DNA of 61,346 bases from Holophaga sp. Lineage in GTDB: Bacteria > Acidobacteriota > Holophagae > Holophagales > Holophagaceae. The position numbers and the translations under genes are program-made. The DNA lies in NCBI GenBank assembly GCA_016715205.1, contig JADKBC010000014.1, positions 1 through 61,346 on the forward strand. Direction: 5' to 3'. Shown piece by piece: positions 45,162-54,142 of this stretch; position 1 is the first letter of the stretch, and the number at the start of each line of letters is the position of its first letter. Below the pieces are notes generated by a model. The model saw only the letters and a list, made by a program, of their open reading frames with translations, had not been told where the DNA came from and did not search any database.

Positions 45162-47327
45162 GTGACCCTGGGAAACGATAACGCCAGCCTAGACGCTCCA
45201 TTGGCCGACCCGCATTCTGCTGGAGCTGCTCCGGTGGTGGTGGCCATTGACGACGACGCCATGATTTTACGGGCGGCGGCCAAGGCGCTCTCTTCCGCCG
45301 GCATGGTGTGTCATACGGCGACCACGGGCGCGGAAGGACTTCAGCTCATCCGCGAGCATGCGCCGGATTTGGTGCTGCTGGATGTGGTACTGGTGGGCGA
45401 GGATGGCTTCGCCGTTTGCCGTGAGATCCGGCGCACCTGGTCTCACGAGGAATTGCCCGTGGTGATGGTTACAGGGTTGGATGACCTTGCGTCGATCCAG
45501 GCGGCCTATCAGGCGGGCGCCAACGATTTCCTCGCCAAGCCCCTGCACTGGAAACATCTGCCCTATCGCATTCGCCACGTGCTGCAGGCGAACCAAGCCT
45601 TCACGGCCCTTCAGGACAGCACGCGCACCTTGCGATCTGTTTTTGCGGCCCATCCCGATCCCATTTTCACGGTGGATACCCAAGAACGGGTGACTTTGGT
45701 CCATTCCGGCATCCGGGGGGAGGACAACGATTCCCGGCCGCCCCTGGGCACCCTGGATGAGCTGTTACCCAAGGAATTGGCTGCGGAGGTTCGGGACCAC
45801 TGCCAACGAGCCTTGGCCACGCCAGCGGAAGTGCTCACCTTGGAAATTACCCATCCCTACGAGAACGAGCCCCACTTTTGGGAAGGCCGTTTCATTGCGT
45901 CGGCGGAGGATCGGGTGCTGGTGATGATCCGCGACATCACGGAGCGCAAGGCCTTCGAGCAGCAGATCCGCCACATGGCCTACCACGATTCCCTCACGGG
46001 GCTCTGGAACCGCCATGCCCTGAGCTCGACCTTGGAGCGGATCTTTCAAGACACGATCCGTAGTGAAGGCACGCCCTATCCCAAGACGGCCGCCTTGCTT
46101 TACCTGGACCTCGACAATTTCAAACGCATCAACGACACCCTGGGCCATGCCCTGGGGGATGACCTGCTCAAGGTGGTGGCCTCGCGCATTGCCGATGTGC
46201 TGCGGCCCACCGACCTGCTGGCGCGGGCCGAAAGCACCGATGTAGAATCCGTGGCCCGCATTGGTGGCGATGAGTTCTGTCTGATTCTCAAGAGTCTCGG
46301 CAGCCCCATGGACGCCGGGCGGGTGGCCCAGCGCATCCTGGACGCGCTCCGCCAGCCGATCCTGCTGGAGGGTCACGAACTGGTCGTAACGCCCAGTATT
46401 GGCATCGCCTTGATGCCCCAGGATGGTCGGGATGTGGATACCCTCCTGAAAAATGCCGACCGGGCCATGTACGCCGCCAAGGAAGGTGGTCGCAATCGTT
46501 TCCAGTTCTTTGATTCGTCCATGGCCTGCCGGTTGCAGGAACGCTTCGCCCTTGAAGCAGGCATGCGTCGGGGCTTGGCCCACGGGGCTTTCCACGTGCA
46601 TTTCCAGCCCCAGATCGATGCACGCACCCACACCATCATGGGCATGGAAGCGCTACTGCGCTGGGATGATCCCGAGATGGGCTCCATTGCCCCCACCAAG
46701 TTCATTCCCGTGGCCGAGGAAACGGGCTTGATTCTGGAATTGGGCGAATTCGTGTTTCGGGAGGCGCTGCAGTTCAGCCAGCATCTCCAGACCGAAGGCC
46801 TGCCGCCCATCCGCGTTGCGGTGAACCTCAGCAGTGTTCAGATGCTGGATCCACAGTTGTTGGAACGAATTGAATACTGCATCGCCCTCACGGGCGCCGA
46901 TCCCCACAATTTGGAAGTGGAAGTCACCGAAAGTGTCTTGCTGGAAGGTTCTGGTCAGGCTCTTGCCACCCTCAACCGCATGAAGGAATTGGGCATCACC
47001 CTGGCCCTGGATGATTTCGGAACGGGTTACAGCTCCTTGAGCTATCTGCACCAGTACCCCTTCGATATTCTCAAGATCGATCAGTCCTTTGTGCAGGCCC
47101 TTTCGGGCGCCTCCCAGGGCCGCAACCTCGCCACGGCGATCATCGCCATGGGCAAGAGCCTGGGCATGGAACTGATCGCCGAGGGCGTGGAAGATCTGGA
47201 TCAGGCCAATTTCCTGCTCGCCCGCGGCTGCCACAAGGCCCAGGGTTTCCTCTATGGCCACCCCATGAGCCCCACGGATTTTCGGGCGTTCTATTGGGAT
47301 CGGGTGGGTGGCGAGCCAAAGTCCTAG
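45162..47327 (+). CDS. REC-PAS-GGDEF-EAL cyclic-di-GMP signalling protein
   Basis: 721 residues from a GTG. Receiver domain about 24-140 with phosphoacceptor D74 (LVLLDVVL) and the acidic pocket DDD at 30-32. PAS about 150-265. GGDEF domain about 275-445 with an intact GGDEF at 368-372. EAL domain about 455-715 with EAL at 496-498, EVTESVLL, and DDFGTGYSSLSYLHQYP. Both catalytic motifs are intact, so it could make or break c-di-GMP; with an intact EAL the net activity is often hydrolysis. It is followed 24 bases later by a hybrid histidine kinase. Confidence 0.95.
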   Translation: MTLGNDNASLDAPLADPHSAGAAPVVVAIDDDAMILRAAAKALSSAGMVCHTATTGAEGLQLIREHAPDLVLLDVVLVGEDGFAVCREIRRTWSHEELPVVMVTGLDDLASIQAAYQAGANDFLAKPLHWKHLPYRIRHVLQANQAFTALQDSTRTLRSVFAAHPDPIFTVDTQERVTLVHSGIRGEDNDSRPPLGTLDELLPKELAAEVRDHCQRALATPAEVLTLEITHPYENEPHFWEGRFIASAEDRVLVMIRDITERKAFEQQIRHMAYHDSLTGLWNRHALSSTLERIFQDTIRSEGTPYPKTAALLYLDLDNFKRINDTLGHALGDDLLKVVASRIADVLRPTDLLARAESTDVESVARIGGDEFCLILKSLGSPMDAGRVAQRILDALRQPILLEGHELVVTPSIGIALMPQDGRDVDTLLKNADRAMYAAKEGGRNRFQFFDSSMACRLQERFALEAGMRRGLAHGAFHVHFQPQIDARTHTIMGMEALLRWDDPEMGSIAPTKFIPVAEETGLILELGEFVFREALQFSQHLQTEGLPPIRVAVNLSSVQMLDPQLLERIEYCIALTGADPHNLEVEVTESVLLEGSGQALATLNRMKELGITLALDDFGTGYSSLSYLHQYPFDILKIDQSFVQALSGASQGRNLATAIIAMGKSLGMELIAEGVEDLDQANFLLARGCHKAQGFLYGHPMSPTDFRAFYWDRVGGEPKS

Positions 47328-47354
47328 ACTATCCTTGGCTGGGCCGGAGGCGTG

Positions 47355-49088
47355 ATGGAGCAGGTCAGCAGGCGCAGTCGCAGGCTTGAGTGGTGGGTCC
47401 CGGGGATCTACGCGGTCATTGCAGGTGCCTGGATTTATTTTTCAGATAACCTCGTGGCGGCCATTGCGGGTTCCATTGAGCGGCAGCATGCAATCTCGTC
47501 GTACAAGGGGTTCGGCTTCGTGGTTGTCACGGCAGCAATGCTGCATGCTGGGTTGCGGTGGGCATTGCGGCGGGAGCGGGCCAGTGCCCAGCGGGTAAGA
47601 GAAAGCGAAGCGCTGCTGCGCGCCATCACCTCTGCGATCCCCGATCCGGTGTTTTTGAAGGGCCGGGACGGACGTTGGATTTTTGCCAATCCCGCCACCC
47701 TGAAAGTGATCGGCAAGACGATGGCCGAGGTCATTGGCAAGACGGATGTGGAAATCTACCGCGACCTCGAATTGGGGGCCGTGCTCATGGAGACCGATCG
47801 CCGCATCATGGAATCCGGTGTGGAGGAAGTGGTCGAGGAGAACATTTTAGGGCCCCAGGGTTACCGGACTTTTCTCTCCTCCAAAGCGCCCTATCTGGAT
47901 GCCGAGGGCCGGGTGATCGGCTTGATCGGCAATGCCAGGGATATCACCGAGCGCAAGCTGGCGGAAGACGAACGTCATCGCCTTGAACTCCAGCTTCAGC
48001 AGGTACAGAAAATGGAAAGCCTGGGCAGCTTGGCAGGCGGCGTGGCCCACGACATGAACAATGTGCTGGGCGCCATTCTTGGGCTGGCCTCGGCGAATAT
48101 TGAAATCCAGCCTGCCGACAGCGCAGCCCACCGGGCCTTCGGCACCATCATCCAAGCGGCCGAGCGGGGCGGCAAGATGGTGAAGAGCCTCTTGAATTTT
48201 GCCCGACAGAGTCCAGTGGACATGCGCGAACTGGACCTGAACTTGGTTCTCCAGGAAGAAGTCCGCCTGCTCGAACGAACCACGCTATCAAGGGTCAAGT
48301 TGGAAATGGATTTGGCTGCGGATCTTCGTCCCATTCGAGGCGACGCAAGTGCCCTGACCCACGCGTTCATCAACGTCTGCGTGAACGCCGTGGACGCCAT
48401 GTCCGGCGCTGGAACACTCCTGCTTCAAACCCGGAATGTGGATTCCGATTGGGTGGAAGTCGTGGTCGAGGATACGGGCACCGGGATGTCCAAGGACGTG
48501 CTCGAAAAGGCCATGGATCCCTTCTTCACCACCAAGGAACAGGGCAAGGGCACCGGTCTCGGGTTGTCCCTGGTGTTCAATACCGTCAAGGCTCATCAAG
48601 GGCTGCTCTGGCTTGAAAGCGAACTCGGCAAGGGAACGCGCGTCAGAATGCGGTTTCCCGCCTGTGAGGCAGGGGAGGAATTGGCCGCAACCCCAACCAC
48701 CTCCGTTCAAGCAGCGGCAAGCGGGGGACTGAAGGTCCTTCTGGTGGATGATGATGAATTGATCCAGTTCGCTGTCCAGGCTCAGTTGGAAGTGCTCGGC
48801 CACCAGGGCACCGTGGTTGCCAATGGCGAGGAGGCGCTGGTTGCACTGGAAGCAGGATTCAACCCCGATGTGGTGATCCTGGATATGAACATGCCGGGCC
48901 TCGGTGGCGTGGGAACGCTGCCAAAACTGCGGGCATTGCGGCCCACGCTCCCTGTTCTGCTCTCCACGGGCCGCGCCGATCAGATCGCGCAGAACCTTGC
49001 GGCGACCATTCCGCATGTAACGCTGCTATCCAAGCCCTTCACCATGGACGTGCTCAAAAACCACCTTGAAACCCTCGGGCAGGGCTGA
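47355..49088 (+). CDS. Hybrid histidine kinase, PAS-HisKA-HATPase-REC
   Basis: 577 residues from the ATG at 47355, with CGGAGG 4 bases upstream; a GTG at 47352 is an alternative. Two hydrophobic segments lie at about 15-40 and 55-72. PAS about 85-200, H-box H233 in GGVAHDMNN, and an N-box in NVCVNAVDAM near 341-350. DTGTGM and GTGLGLSLV form the ATP lid. The C-terminal receiver domain at about 460-578 has D511 (VVILDMNMPG) and Lys at 561 (LLSKPF). No separate response regulator was seen except the upstream REC-GGDEF-EAL protein, which may be its partner. Confidence 0.93.
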   Translation: MEQVSRRSRRLEWWVPGIYAVIAGAWIYFSDNLVAAIAGSIERQHAISSYKGFGFVVVTAAMLHAGLRWALRRERASAQRVRESEALLRAITSAIPDPVFLKGRDGRWIFANPATLKVIGKTMAEVIGKTDVEIYRDLELGAVLMETDRRIMESGVEEVVEENILGPQGYRTFLSSKAPYLDAEGRVIGLIGNARDITERKLAEDERHRLELQLQQVQKMESLGSLAGGVAHDMNNVLGAILGLASANIEIQPADSAAHRAFGTIIQAAERGGKMVKSLLNFARQSPVDMRELDLNLVLQEEVRLLERTTLSRVKLEMDLAADLRPIRGDASALTHAFINVCVNAVDAMSGAGTLLLQTRNVDSDWVEVVVEDTGTGMSKDVLEKAMDPFFTTKEQGKGTGLGLSLVFNTVKAHQGLLWLESELGKGTRVRMRFPACEAGEELAATPTTSVQAAASGGLKVLLVDDDELIQFAVQAQLEVLGHQGTVVANGEEALVALEAGFNPDVVILDMNMPGLGGVGTLPKLRALRPTLPVLLSTGRADQIAQNLAATIPHVTLLSKPFTMDVLKNHLETLGQG

Positions 49089-49120
49089 AACCTAGTTGCA
49101 GTCGGTTCTTACAAAAGCCC

Positions 49121-50230
49121 TCAATCGCCGAAGCAGATCCCCATGTCGCGCCCCGTTTGCAGGGTGTCGCTGTCCATGGGCACGCCCTTCATGCGCCCAG
49201 CGACTTCCTCCAGGGGCACGTAGTTCACGTTGGGGAAGGCCAGGGCCACCATGACACCGGATTGGCCCTCTTCCAGGGCGCGGACGGCGGCGGTGCCAAA
49301 GCGCATGGCGGCCAAGCGGTCAAAGGAGGTGGGGCTGCCGCCTCGCAGCAGATGCCCCAGCACCACCACGCGGGAATCCTTGCCGGTGAGGCCTTGCAGG
49401 CTCTTTGCAACCCGCTCACCGATGCCACCCAGGCGCTCTGCATGGCCAATCTCCGCGGGAGCCTGCAGGCTTCGCTGGCCATCGGCGGCCTGGGCCCCTT
49501 CGGCCACCATGACCAGGGAATACATCCGGCCATGGCTTTCCCGCTCACGGATTTTGGCGGCGACCTTTTCGAGATCGTAAGGAATCTCGGGAATCAAAAT
49601 GGCATGGGCGCCGCCAGAGATCCCCGCGTGCAGCGCGATCCAACCGGCGTAGCGCCCCATGACCTCCACGACCATCACCCGCTGGTGGCTTTCGGCGGTG
49701 CTGTGCAGGCGGTCCATGCATTCCGTGGCAAAGGCCACGGCCGTATCAAAACCGAAGGTGGTAAAGGTCTTGTCCAGGTCGTTATCGATGGTCTTGGGCA
49801 CGCCCACCACCCGCAGGCCCTTCAGATGCAGGGCGTTGGCGATGGTCAACGAACCGTCCCCGCCCACGGATACCAAGGCATCCAATTCCTTTCGGGCGAA
49901 AAACTCCAGGATTTCATCGGTGCGATCCACTTCCTTCACGGTGCCATCCGGCATTTTCATGGGGAAGTGCAGGGGGTTTCCCTTGTTGGTGGTACCCAGG
50001 ATCGTGCCACCCAGATGGCCGATGCCGCGCACCCGATCCCGGGTCAGGCGGAACACGCCACCTTCCGGATAGCGCTCAGGAAACAGAATGCCGTTGAAGC
50101 CCTCGCGGATGCCGTAGCATTCCCAACCCCGATTCGAAGCCGCGATCACCACGGAGCGGATCACCGCATTGAGCCCCGGCGCGTCCCCGCCGCCGGTGCA
50201 GATGGCTATGCGACGGATGGGGCTGGGCAT
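49121..50230 (-). CDS. pfkA: 6-phosphofructokinase
   Basis: 369 residues. Converts fructose-6-phosphate to the 1,6-bisphosphate in glycolysis. Fold signatures: CTGGGDAPGLNAVIRS, SVGGDGSLTIANAL, PKTIDNDLDKTFTTFGFDTA, VEVMGRYAGWIALHAGISGG, and HLLRGGSPTSFDR. The sequence has Gly at the GGDGS position but Lys in PKTIDND. The Gly favours ATP as donor, while the Lys is shared with PPi enzymes and with some ATP-dependent plant-type ones. ATP-dependent use is the more likely reading but is not settled. Confidence 0.88.
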   Translation of the reverse strand: MPSPIRRIAICTGGGDAPGLNAVIRSVVIAASNRGWECYGIREGFNGILFPERYPEGGVFRLTRDRVRGIGHLGGTILGTTNKGNPLHFPMKMPDGTVKEVDRTDEILEFFARKELDALVSVGGDGSLTIANALHLKGLRVVGVPKTIDNDLDKTFTTFGFDTAVAFATECMDRLHSTAESHQRVMVVEVMGRYAGWIALHAGISGGAHAILIPEIPYDLEKVAAKIRERESHGRMYSLVMVAEGAQAADGQRSLQAPAEIGHAERLGGIGERVAKSLQGLTGKDSRVVVLGHLLRGGSPTSFDRLAAMRFGTAAVRALEEGQSGVMVALAFPNVNYVPLEEVAGRMKGVPMDSDTLQTGRDMGICFGD

Positions 50231-50276
50231 GGGAACTCCTGGGGTGGCAGTTAGGGGCTCAATTATGGGGTGACCG

Positions 50277-51329
50277 TCAAACGTTGAACCGGAAGTTGAT
50301 CACGTCGCCATCGTGCACGATGTATTCCTTGCCTTCGAGGCGCAGCTTGCCCGCTTCGCGGCATTTGGCTTCGCTGCCCAGGCGCACCAGTTCATCCCAG
50401 TGAGTGACCTCGGCGCGGATGAACCCGCGTTCGATATCGGAATGGATTTTCCCGGCGGCCTTGGGGGCCGTAAGGCCCCGCCGAATGGGCCAGGCTCGGC
50501 ATTCATCGGGGCCCGCGGTGAGGAAGGAAATGAGTTCGAGCAAGGTGTACGCCTCGCGGATGAAGCGCCCCACAGCTGGTTCTGTCAGGCCCAGGGAGGC
50601 CACGAATTCCTTTTGGTCCTCGGGCTCCATCTGCGCGATATCCATTTCCACAAGGCCCGCCAGCACCACGAGGCCCAATCCGGCTTCATGGGCATGGGCG
50701 GCCAGATCCGCCGGAGCCGGATTGGTGGCGTTGCCTTCATCAACGTTCAACACCAGCAGCAGAGGCTTTTGCGTCAGGAAGCGGTACCCGGAAAGGGCGA
50801 CCCATTCCTCGGCACCCACGCCTTCCAGATTGCGCAGGGGGGTGCCCGTTTCCAGGGCCGTCTTCAGGCGCTCAAGGAGTTCCACCTCACTGGATTTGCT
50901 TTTTTCCTTCTTCAATTTCTCCAGCCGCTTTTCGATGAGGATGAGATCGGCGAGGTTCATTTCGTTTTCCAGGTTCTGGGCCTCGCTCAAGGGCTCGGGC
51001 GCTTCGCCCGCCGCGCCCGTGAAGCCACGCACCACCTGGCAGAGTGCATCCACTTCGCGCATGGCCCGAAGGGTGGCTTCGTCCAGGCTCTGGCCCTGGG
51101 CGCCCGCCGCCGCGGCGGCCACATCGCTGAAGGCCACCTCGGCAAAGGTGGTCTTCTTGGGATGGTAGAGGTCGGCCAGGGCCGACACCCGGGCATCCGG
51201 CACCTTCACCGCGCCCAGATTGGTACGGCCCCGGGCGGCCGTGAAGCCCGTTTCGGCGGAAAGGCCCGTGAGGGCGTTGAACACGGTGGTCTTGCCACTA
51301 CCTGAGAAACCGACGAGTCCGATCTTCAT
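50277..51329 (-). CDS. ychF: Redox-regulated ATPase YchF
   Basis: 350 residues from the ATG at 51329 (MKIGLVGFSGSGKTTVFNALTG); the frame is open to 51380 without domain similarity. An Obg-related GTPase fold that prefers ATP. G1 is GFSGSGKTT. A long coiled-coil insertion (LIEKRLEKLKKEKSKSS) and a C-terminal TGS domain (IHSDIERGFIRAEVTHWDEL...IVHDGDVINFRFNV) follow. In other bacteria it binds ribosomes and is implicated in oxidative-stress regulation. It stands upstream of pfkA with a 46-base gap. Confidence 0.92.
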   Translation of the reverse strand: MKIGLVGFSGSGKTTVFNALTGLSAETGFTAARGRTNLGAVKVPDARVSALADLYHPKKTTFAEVAFSDVAAAAAGAQGQSLDEATLRAMREVDALCQVVRGFTGAAGEAPEPLSEAQNLENEMNLADLILIEKRLEKLKKEKSKSSEVELLERLKTALETGTPLRNLEGVGAEEWVALSGYRFLTQKPLLLVLNVDEGNATNPAPADLAAHAHEAGLGLVVLAGLVEMDIAQMEPEDQKEFVASLGLTEPAVGRFIREAYTLLELISFLTAGPDECRAWPIRRGLTAPKAAGKIHSDIERGFIRAEVTHWDELVRLGSEAKCREAGKLRLEGKEYIVHDGDVINFRFNV

Positions 51330-51524
51330 GGCGATCCTTTTTCCTTGAGTATAGTGCGCTTCATGGAATGGCCGAGGCATCCCCTGGATCGAATCCAGAA
51401 GTGGCGAAGAAAGGAAACCTGGGCCCCTGGCTAGGCGAACAAAGCAGGGCTTCGTGCCGCTGTGAAATCACCCAGTCAATGGGGCTGACATGCCGCTACC
51501 CCAGGTAGCCCTGAAACCAAATGC

Positions 51525-51668
51525 CTAGGGTTGCGCTTCCGCAACTTCACCTTCTTCGGTGTCAGGCGTTTCCACCGAAGTCAGCTTCTTCTCGGCCTTT
51601 TCTGCCTTCTTTTTCTTCTTCTCGTCCTCTTTTTTCCGCTTCTCAAACTGATAATTCGGCTTTTTCAC
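51525..51668 (-). CDS. Small Lys/Glu-rich protein (47 aa)
   Basis: Short reading frame from a GTG at 51668 to a TAG at 51525. The N-terminus (MKKPNYQFEKRKKEDEKKKKK) matches the general style of a widespread short basic protein family annotated only as hypothetical. A GGAAAGG ribosome site lies 5 bases before the GTG. The C-terminal half is acidic (TPDTEEGEVAEAQP). No enzymatic feature; possible nucleic-acid or ribosome contact is a guess. Confidence 0.6.
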   Translation of the reverse strand: MKKPNYQFEKRKKEDEKKKKKAEKAEKKLTSVETPDTEEGEVAEAQP

Positions 51669-51843
51669 GTGGACCTTTCCAATCGAGACACTTACTAAAA
51701 TACCAACTTCTATGCCCTTCTCCGAAAGTGTCTTTGTGAATGGCCCGTTAAGTGTTGAGCCAAAGGAGGCCCTCGACGGTGCCGTTTGGGGCTCGAATTA
51801 AGCCAGGGCGCTGTTTTTGGCCAGGCACTGGGGCGGCCCCCTT

Positions 51844-52131
51844 TCATGTAAATAGTCGGGCCAGTCCGGTATAGGGCAGCAGGGGAATCAGGTCGAAGTA
51901 GATCAAACCCTGCCGTACCAAGGGGAAGGTGGCCGTCACGGCCTGGGCCTGGGCAAGGTCGTCGCATTCGAGCACCAACACGGCGGTGTGTTGGTCGGCA
52001 CGGAAGTAGGCCTCGCGGAGGATGCCCTGTTGTTGCAGTTCCCACACGTGGCGGGCTTCGGCCTGCAGGTGTGGCTCGAAATCCGCGGCGGTGGCGGTGT
52101 TGGCTTCGATTTCCAGGGCGATGAATTTCAT
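51844..52131 (-). CDS. Small dimeric alpha/beta-barrel (muconolactone-isomerase / YciI-like) protein
   Basis: 95 residues. Strand-helix-strand pattern: KFIALEIE, a helix, HVWELQQQGILREAYFRAD, AVLVLECDDLAQAQAV, and YFDLIPLLPYTGLARLF. The pattern matches small dimeric ferredoxin-like barrels (YciI, muconolactone isomerase). The start ATG at 52131 has an AAGG site. The ~175 bases downstream contain no gene. Function unknown. Confidence 0.65.
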   Translation of the reverse strand: MKFIALEIEANTATAADFEPHLQAEARHVWELQQQGILREAYFRADQHTAVLVLECDDLAQAQAVTATFPLVRQGLIYFDLIPLLPYTGLARLFT

Positions 52132-52142
52132 GGGAAACCTTT

Positions 52143-52367
52143 TCAGGTGATGGATAGGTTTTCGAAATGCTGCCCGATGGGAGTTCGAATTCCGAAACTT
52201 GCCTTTTCCCGAATCCGAGCCTCGACGCCTTGAATCGCGTGGCGACTCATTTGCGTCCCTACTTCGATAAATTTCCTGGCTGATCCATGAATGACAGGCC
52301 GATGCAACTCACCCACACGATTCCTGACACGCTCGGCAGGCTTGGTTAGCGAAGCCCACGCTCTCAT
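52143..52367 (-). CDS. Doubtful small ORF (74 aa)
   Basis: ATG at 52367 with an AGGGA-like site, 6 bases beyond the DUF998 stop. No hydrophobic segment and no recognised family. Codon use is less GC-biased at third positions than in the neighbouring genes. It may be noncoding filler between two genes. Confidence 0.25.
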   Translation of the reverse strand: MRAWASLTKPAERVRNRVGELHRPVIHGSARKFIEVGTQMSRHAIQGVEARIREKASFGIRTPIGQHFENLSIT

Positions 52368-52373
52368 TTATCC

Positions 52374-53030
52374 CTATAGACCCCCGCCCATTCGAAGCGG
52401 ATTCCCTTTTCCCCACATGCCTAGGAAGGCTGTGCTCAAGTAGGTAAACCAGACGCACCATCCGAAGTGGAAGAGGCGCTGTTTGAGCCCGATGTACGAA
52501 CTCAACACAGATGGGAAAAACGTAAGGAAGCCCAGTGCCATAAAACCAAAGGCAAGACCGGCCATGACTTGGAGATTAGAGGGCGATTTGGTTTTCCGCC
52601 AGAGAAGCAGGCTTGCCAGTGGCGACAGGAACAAGAGAACGGAAGGCATTCCAATGAGCAGGTGCAGGCGCGTTGGAAAGGGGAATATTCCAGCTCCACC
52701 GATGGAAACCGAGTAAGAGAGGAGTAGCCAAACCGGCACGGCGCTTAGCTTGGCATGGCGGCAGGAGATCAACAGCCCAACGATGAAGGCCACACTCAGG
52801 AGGGCGCAGACCACCAACCCGGCGGTAAAGAGGTACTGGGTTGGCGTTCCCAGGGCACCTAGTTCGCTCACCATCCTTGTCAGGTGGTTGTAGTCGCCAA
52901 GGATGAAACCGCACAGGAGGGTTGTTCCGAAAAAGAGCAACGGCGTGACGGTGCCGCAATACAGCAGGGAATGGGCAAGCGCAGCGGGCGCCGTGTCTTG
53001 AAGATGAGGCTGGGTGTCAGTTTGGGTCAT
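52374..53030 (-). CDS. DUF998 family integral membrane protein
   Basis: 218 residues with six hydrophobic segments. GDYNHLTRMVSELG after the first segment is the DUF998 hallmark, followed by YLFTAGLVVCALL, and SIGGAGIFPFPTRLH. Function unknown; usually a small polytopic protein. Same strand as the VOC-family gene. Confidence 0.8.
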   Translation of the reverse strand: MTQTDTQPHLQDTAPAALAHSLLYCGTVTPLLFFGTTLLCGFILGDYNHLTRMVSELGALGTPTQYLFTAGLVVCALLSVAFIVGLLISCRHAKLSAVPVWLLLSYSVSIGGAGIFPFPTRLHLLIGMPSVLLFLSPLASLLLWRKTKSPSNLQVMAGLAFGFMALGFLTFFPSVLSSYIGLKQRLFHFGWCVWFTYLSTAFLGMWGKGNPLRMGGGL

Positions 53031-53101
53031 GCCTGTGGCGCCGGAGGGGGTTGAACGATTGTCGCGATTCGTGGCTGCTGTCGCGGCGCAAGCGCTTTGC
53101 C

Positions 53102-53473
53102 TCAGATCGTGGGTGCGTGGAGGGCGATGCGGTTGCCCTCGCTATCCAGGATGATGGCGCCGAATCCGTGGGGGCCCATCTCGTAGATAGGCTTGAGGAT
53201 CTGCCCACCATGGGTGGTGACGGCCTCCACCGCCTGGTGGAGCCGGCCCTCGGCATTCAAATAAATCAGCGGTCCCATGGTGGAGGGTGCGTTGTCGGCA
53301 TCGGGCACATAGAGGCATCCGCCCACATCGCCACCCGAATGGGGCAGCAGCCCAAAGGTAAATCCAGGTCCGCCCTCCTTGGCGACGGGTTGTCCAATCA
53401 CTGCGGAATAGAACCGGATCGCGCGATCCACATCGATCACAGGGATATCAACCCAGACGATGCGATTGCTCAT
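53102..53473 (-). CDS. VOC-family (glyoxalase/bleomycin-resistance-like) protein
   Basis: 123 residues made of two beta-alpha-beta-beta-beta units: VWVDIPVIDVDRAIRFYSAVIG at the start and AEGRLHQAVEAVTTHGGQILKP, then FGAIILDSEGNRIALHAP at the end. Metal-ligand positions (a leading His or Asp, and Glu in DSEGN) are only partly evident. Single-domain VOC proteins bind small molecules or metals; no specific substrate is indicated. Confidence 0.8.
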   Translation of the reverse strand: MSNRIVWVDIPVIDVDRAIRFYSAVIGQPVAKEGGPGFTFGLLPHSGGDVGGCLYVPDADNAPSTMGPLIYLNAEGRLHQAVEAVTTHGGQILKPIYEMGPHGFGAIILDSEGNRIALHAPTI

Positions 53474-53527
53474 GGAGGGCCTCCTTGAATGATGGGAAGT
53501 AGGGTAGCAGCGCGGTGGTTGATGAAA

Positions 53528-54142
53528 TCAGATGGCAGAGGTTGTGTCCGAATTTAGCGAAGGATTAGACGTTGGAAGCAGATATCGAAAATGACCGATT
53601 ACATTCCAAAAAAACAGGACGTCATCGGAACGAACCCCGTACCCAATGTTATGGATAACCATCGGGCGATTTTGGATTTTCAAGTCCGACACAAGGCCAA
53701 TATGCAATCGCCCATTTGGTAAGCGCCAGATGACGATATCTCCTTTGGAGAAATCAGCGGGATTCCGGGTTATCGGCAGAGCCGTGGCATTGTGAGAGAG
53801 GAATTCCTGGAGAGTGGCAACGCGCCGGTGATCGATGTTCCTATCGGATTTGCCCTTGGTGAGGTGTTTTGTGTACCAGGCAAAATGCTTGGTGATGTCC
53901 TCATGAACAAGCTGTTGGAGATCAATGTCGAACCTTCGATAGGCACGGATGAGGACATCCGTACAGCAGCCGATGAGTGGTGAGAAGTCTCCGTTTGGAT
54001 ACTTGATCGAAATATATGCATCGCTGTAAGAAAGCGTAATCCCGATTTGGCTCTTAGCTGCTGCGATGAGTTGATCTGCATTGATCGTAGTGCTTGAAAG
54101 CGAGGCTGAGACAAGAAGGAAAGAAGCAGGAGCGATGCGCAT
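53528..54142 (-). CDS. DUF1287 family secreted protein
   Basis: 204 residues from the ATG at 54142 (MRIAPASFLLVSASLSSTTINA signal peptide; AGAAGG upstream). DUF1287 matches: GCCTDVLIRAYRRFDIDLQQLVHED, FAWYTKHLTKGKSDRNIDHRRVATLQEFL, and KGDIVIWRLPNGRLHIGLVSD. The fold resembles NlpC/P60-type peptidases (Cys in CCTDV, His in LHIGLV, and a polar third residue), so a cysteine-hydrolase role on the envelope is plausible. Base composition is visibly more AT-rich than the rest of the window, hinting at recent acquisition. Confidence 0.75.
   Translation of the reverse strand: MRIAPASFLLVSASLSSTTINADQLIAAAKSQIGITLSYSDAYISIKYPNGDFSPLIGCCTDVLIRAYRRFDIDLQQLVHEDITKHFAWYTKHLTKGKSDRNIDHRRVATLQEFLSHNATALPITRNPADFSKGDIVIWRLPNGRLHIGLVSDLKIQNRPMVIHNIGYGVRSDDVLFFWNVIGHFRYLLPTSNPSLNSDTTSAI

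Noticed and set aside
52180..52200. TTCGAAT-like sequence resembling a tRNA T-arm
   Set aside because: No matching acceptor or anticodon stems around it and no CCA end.
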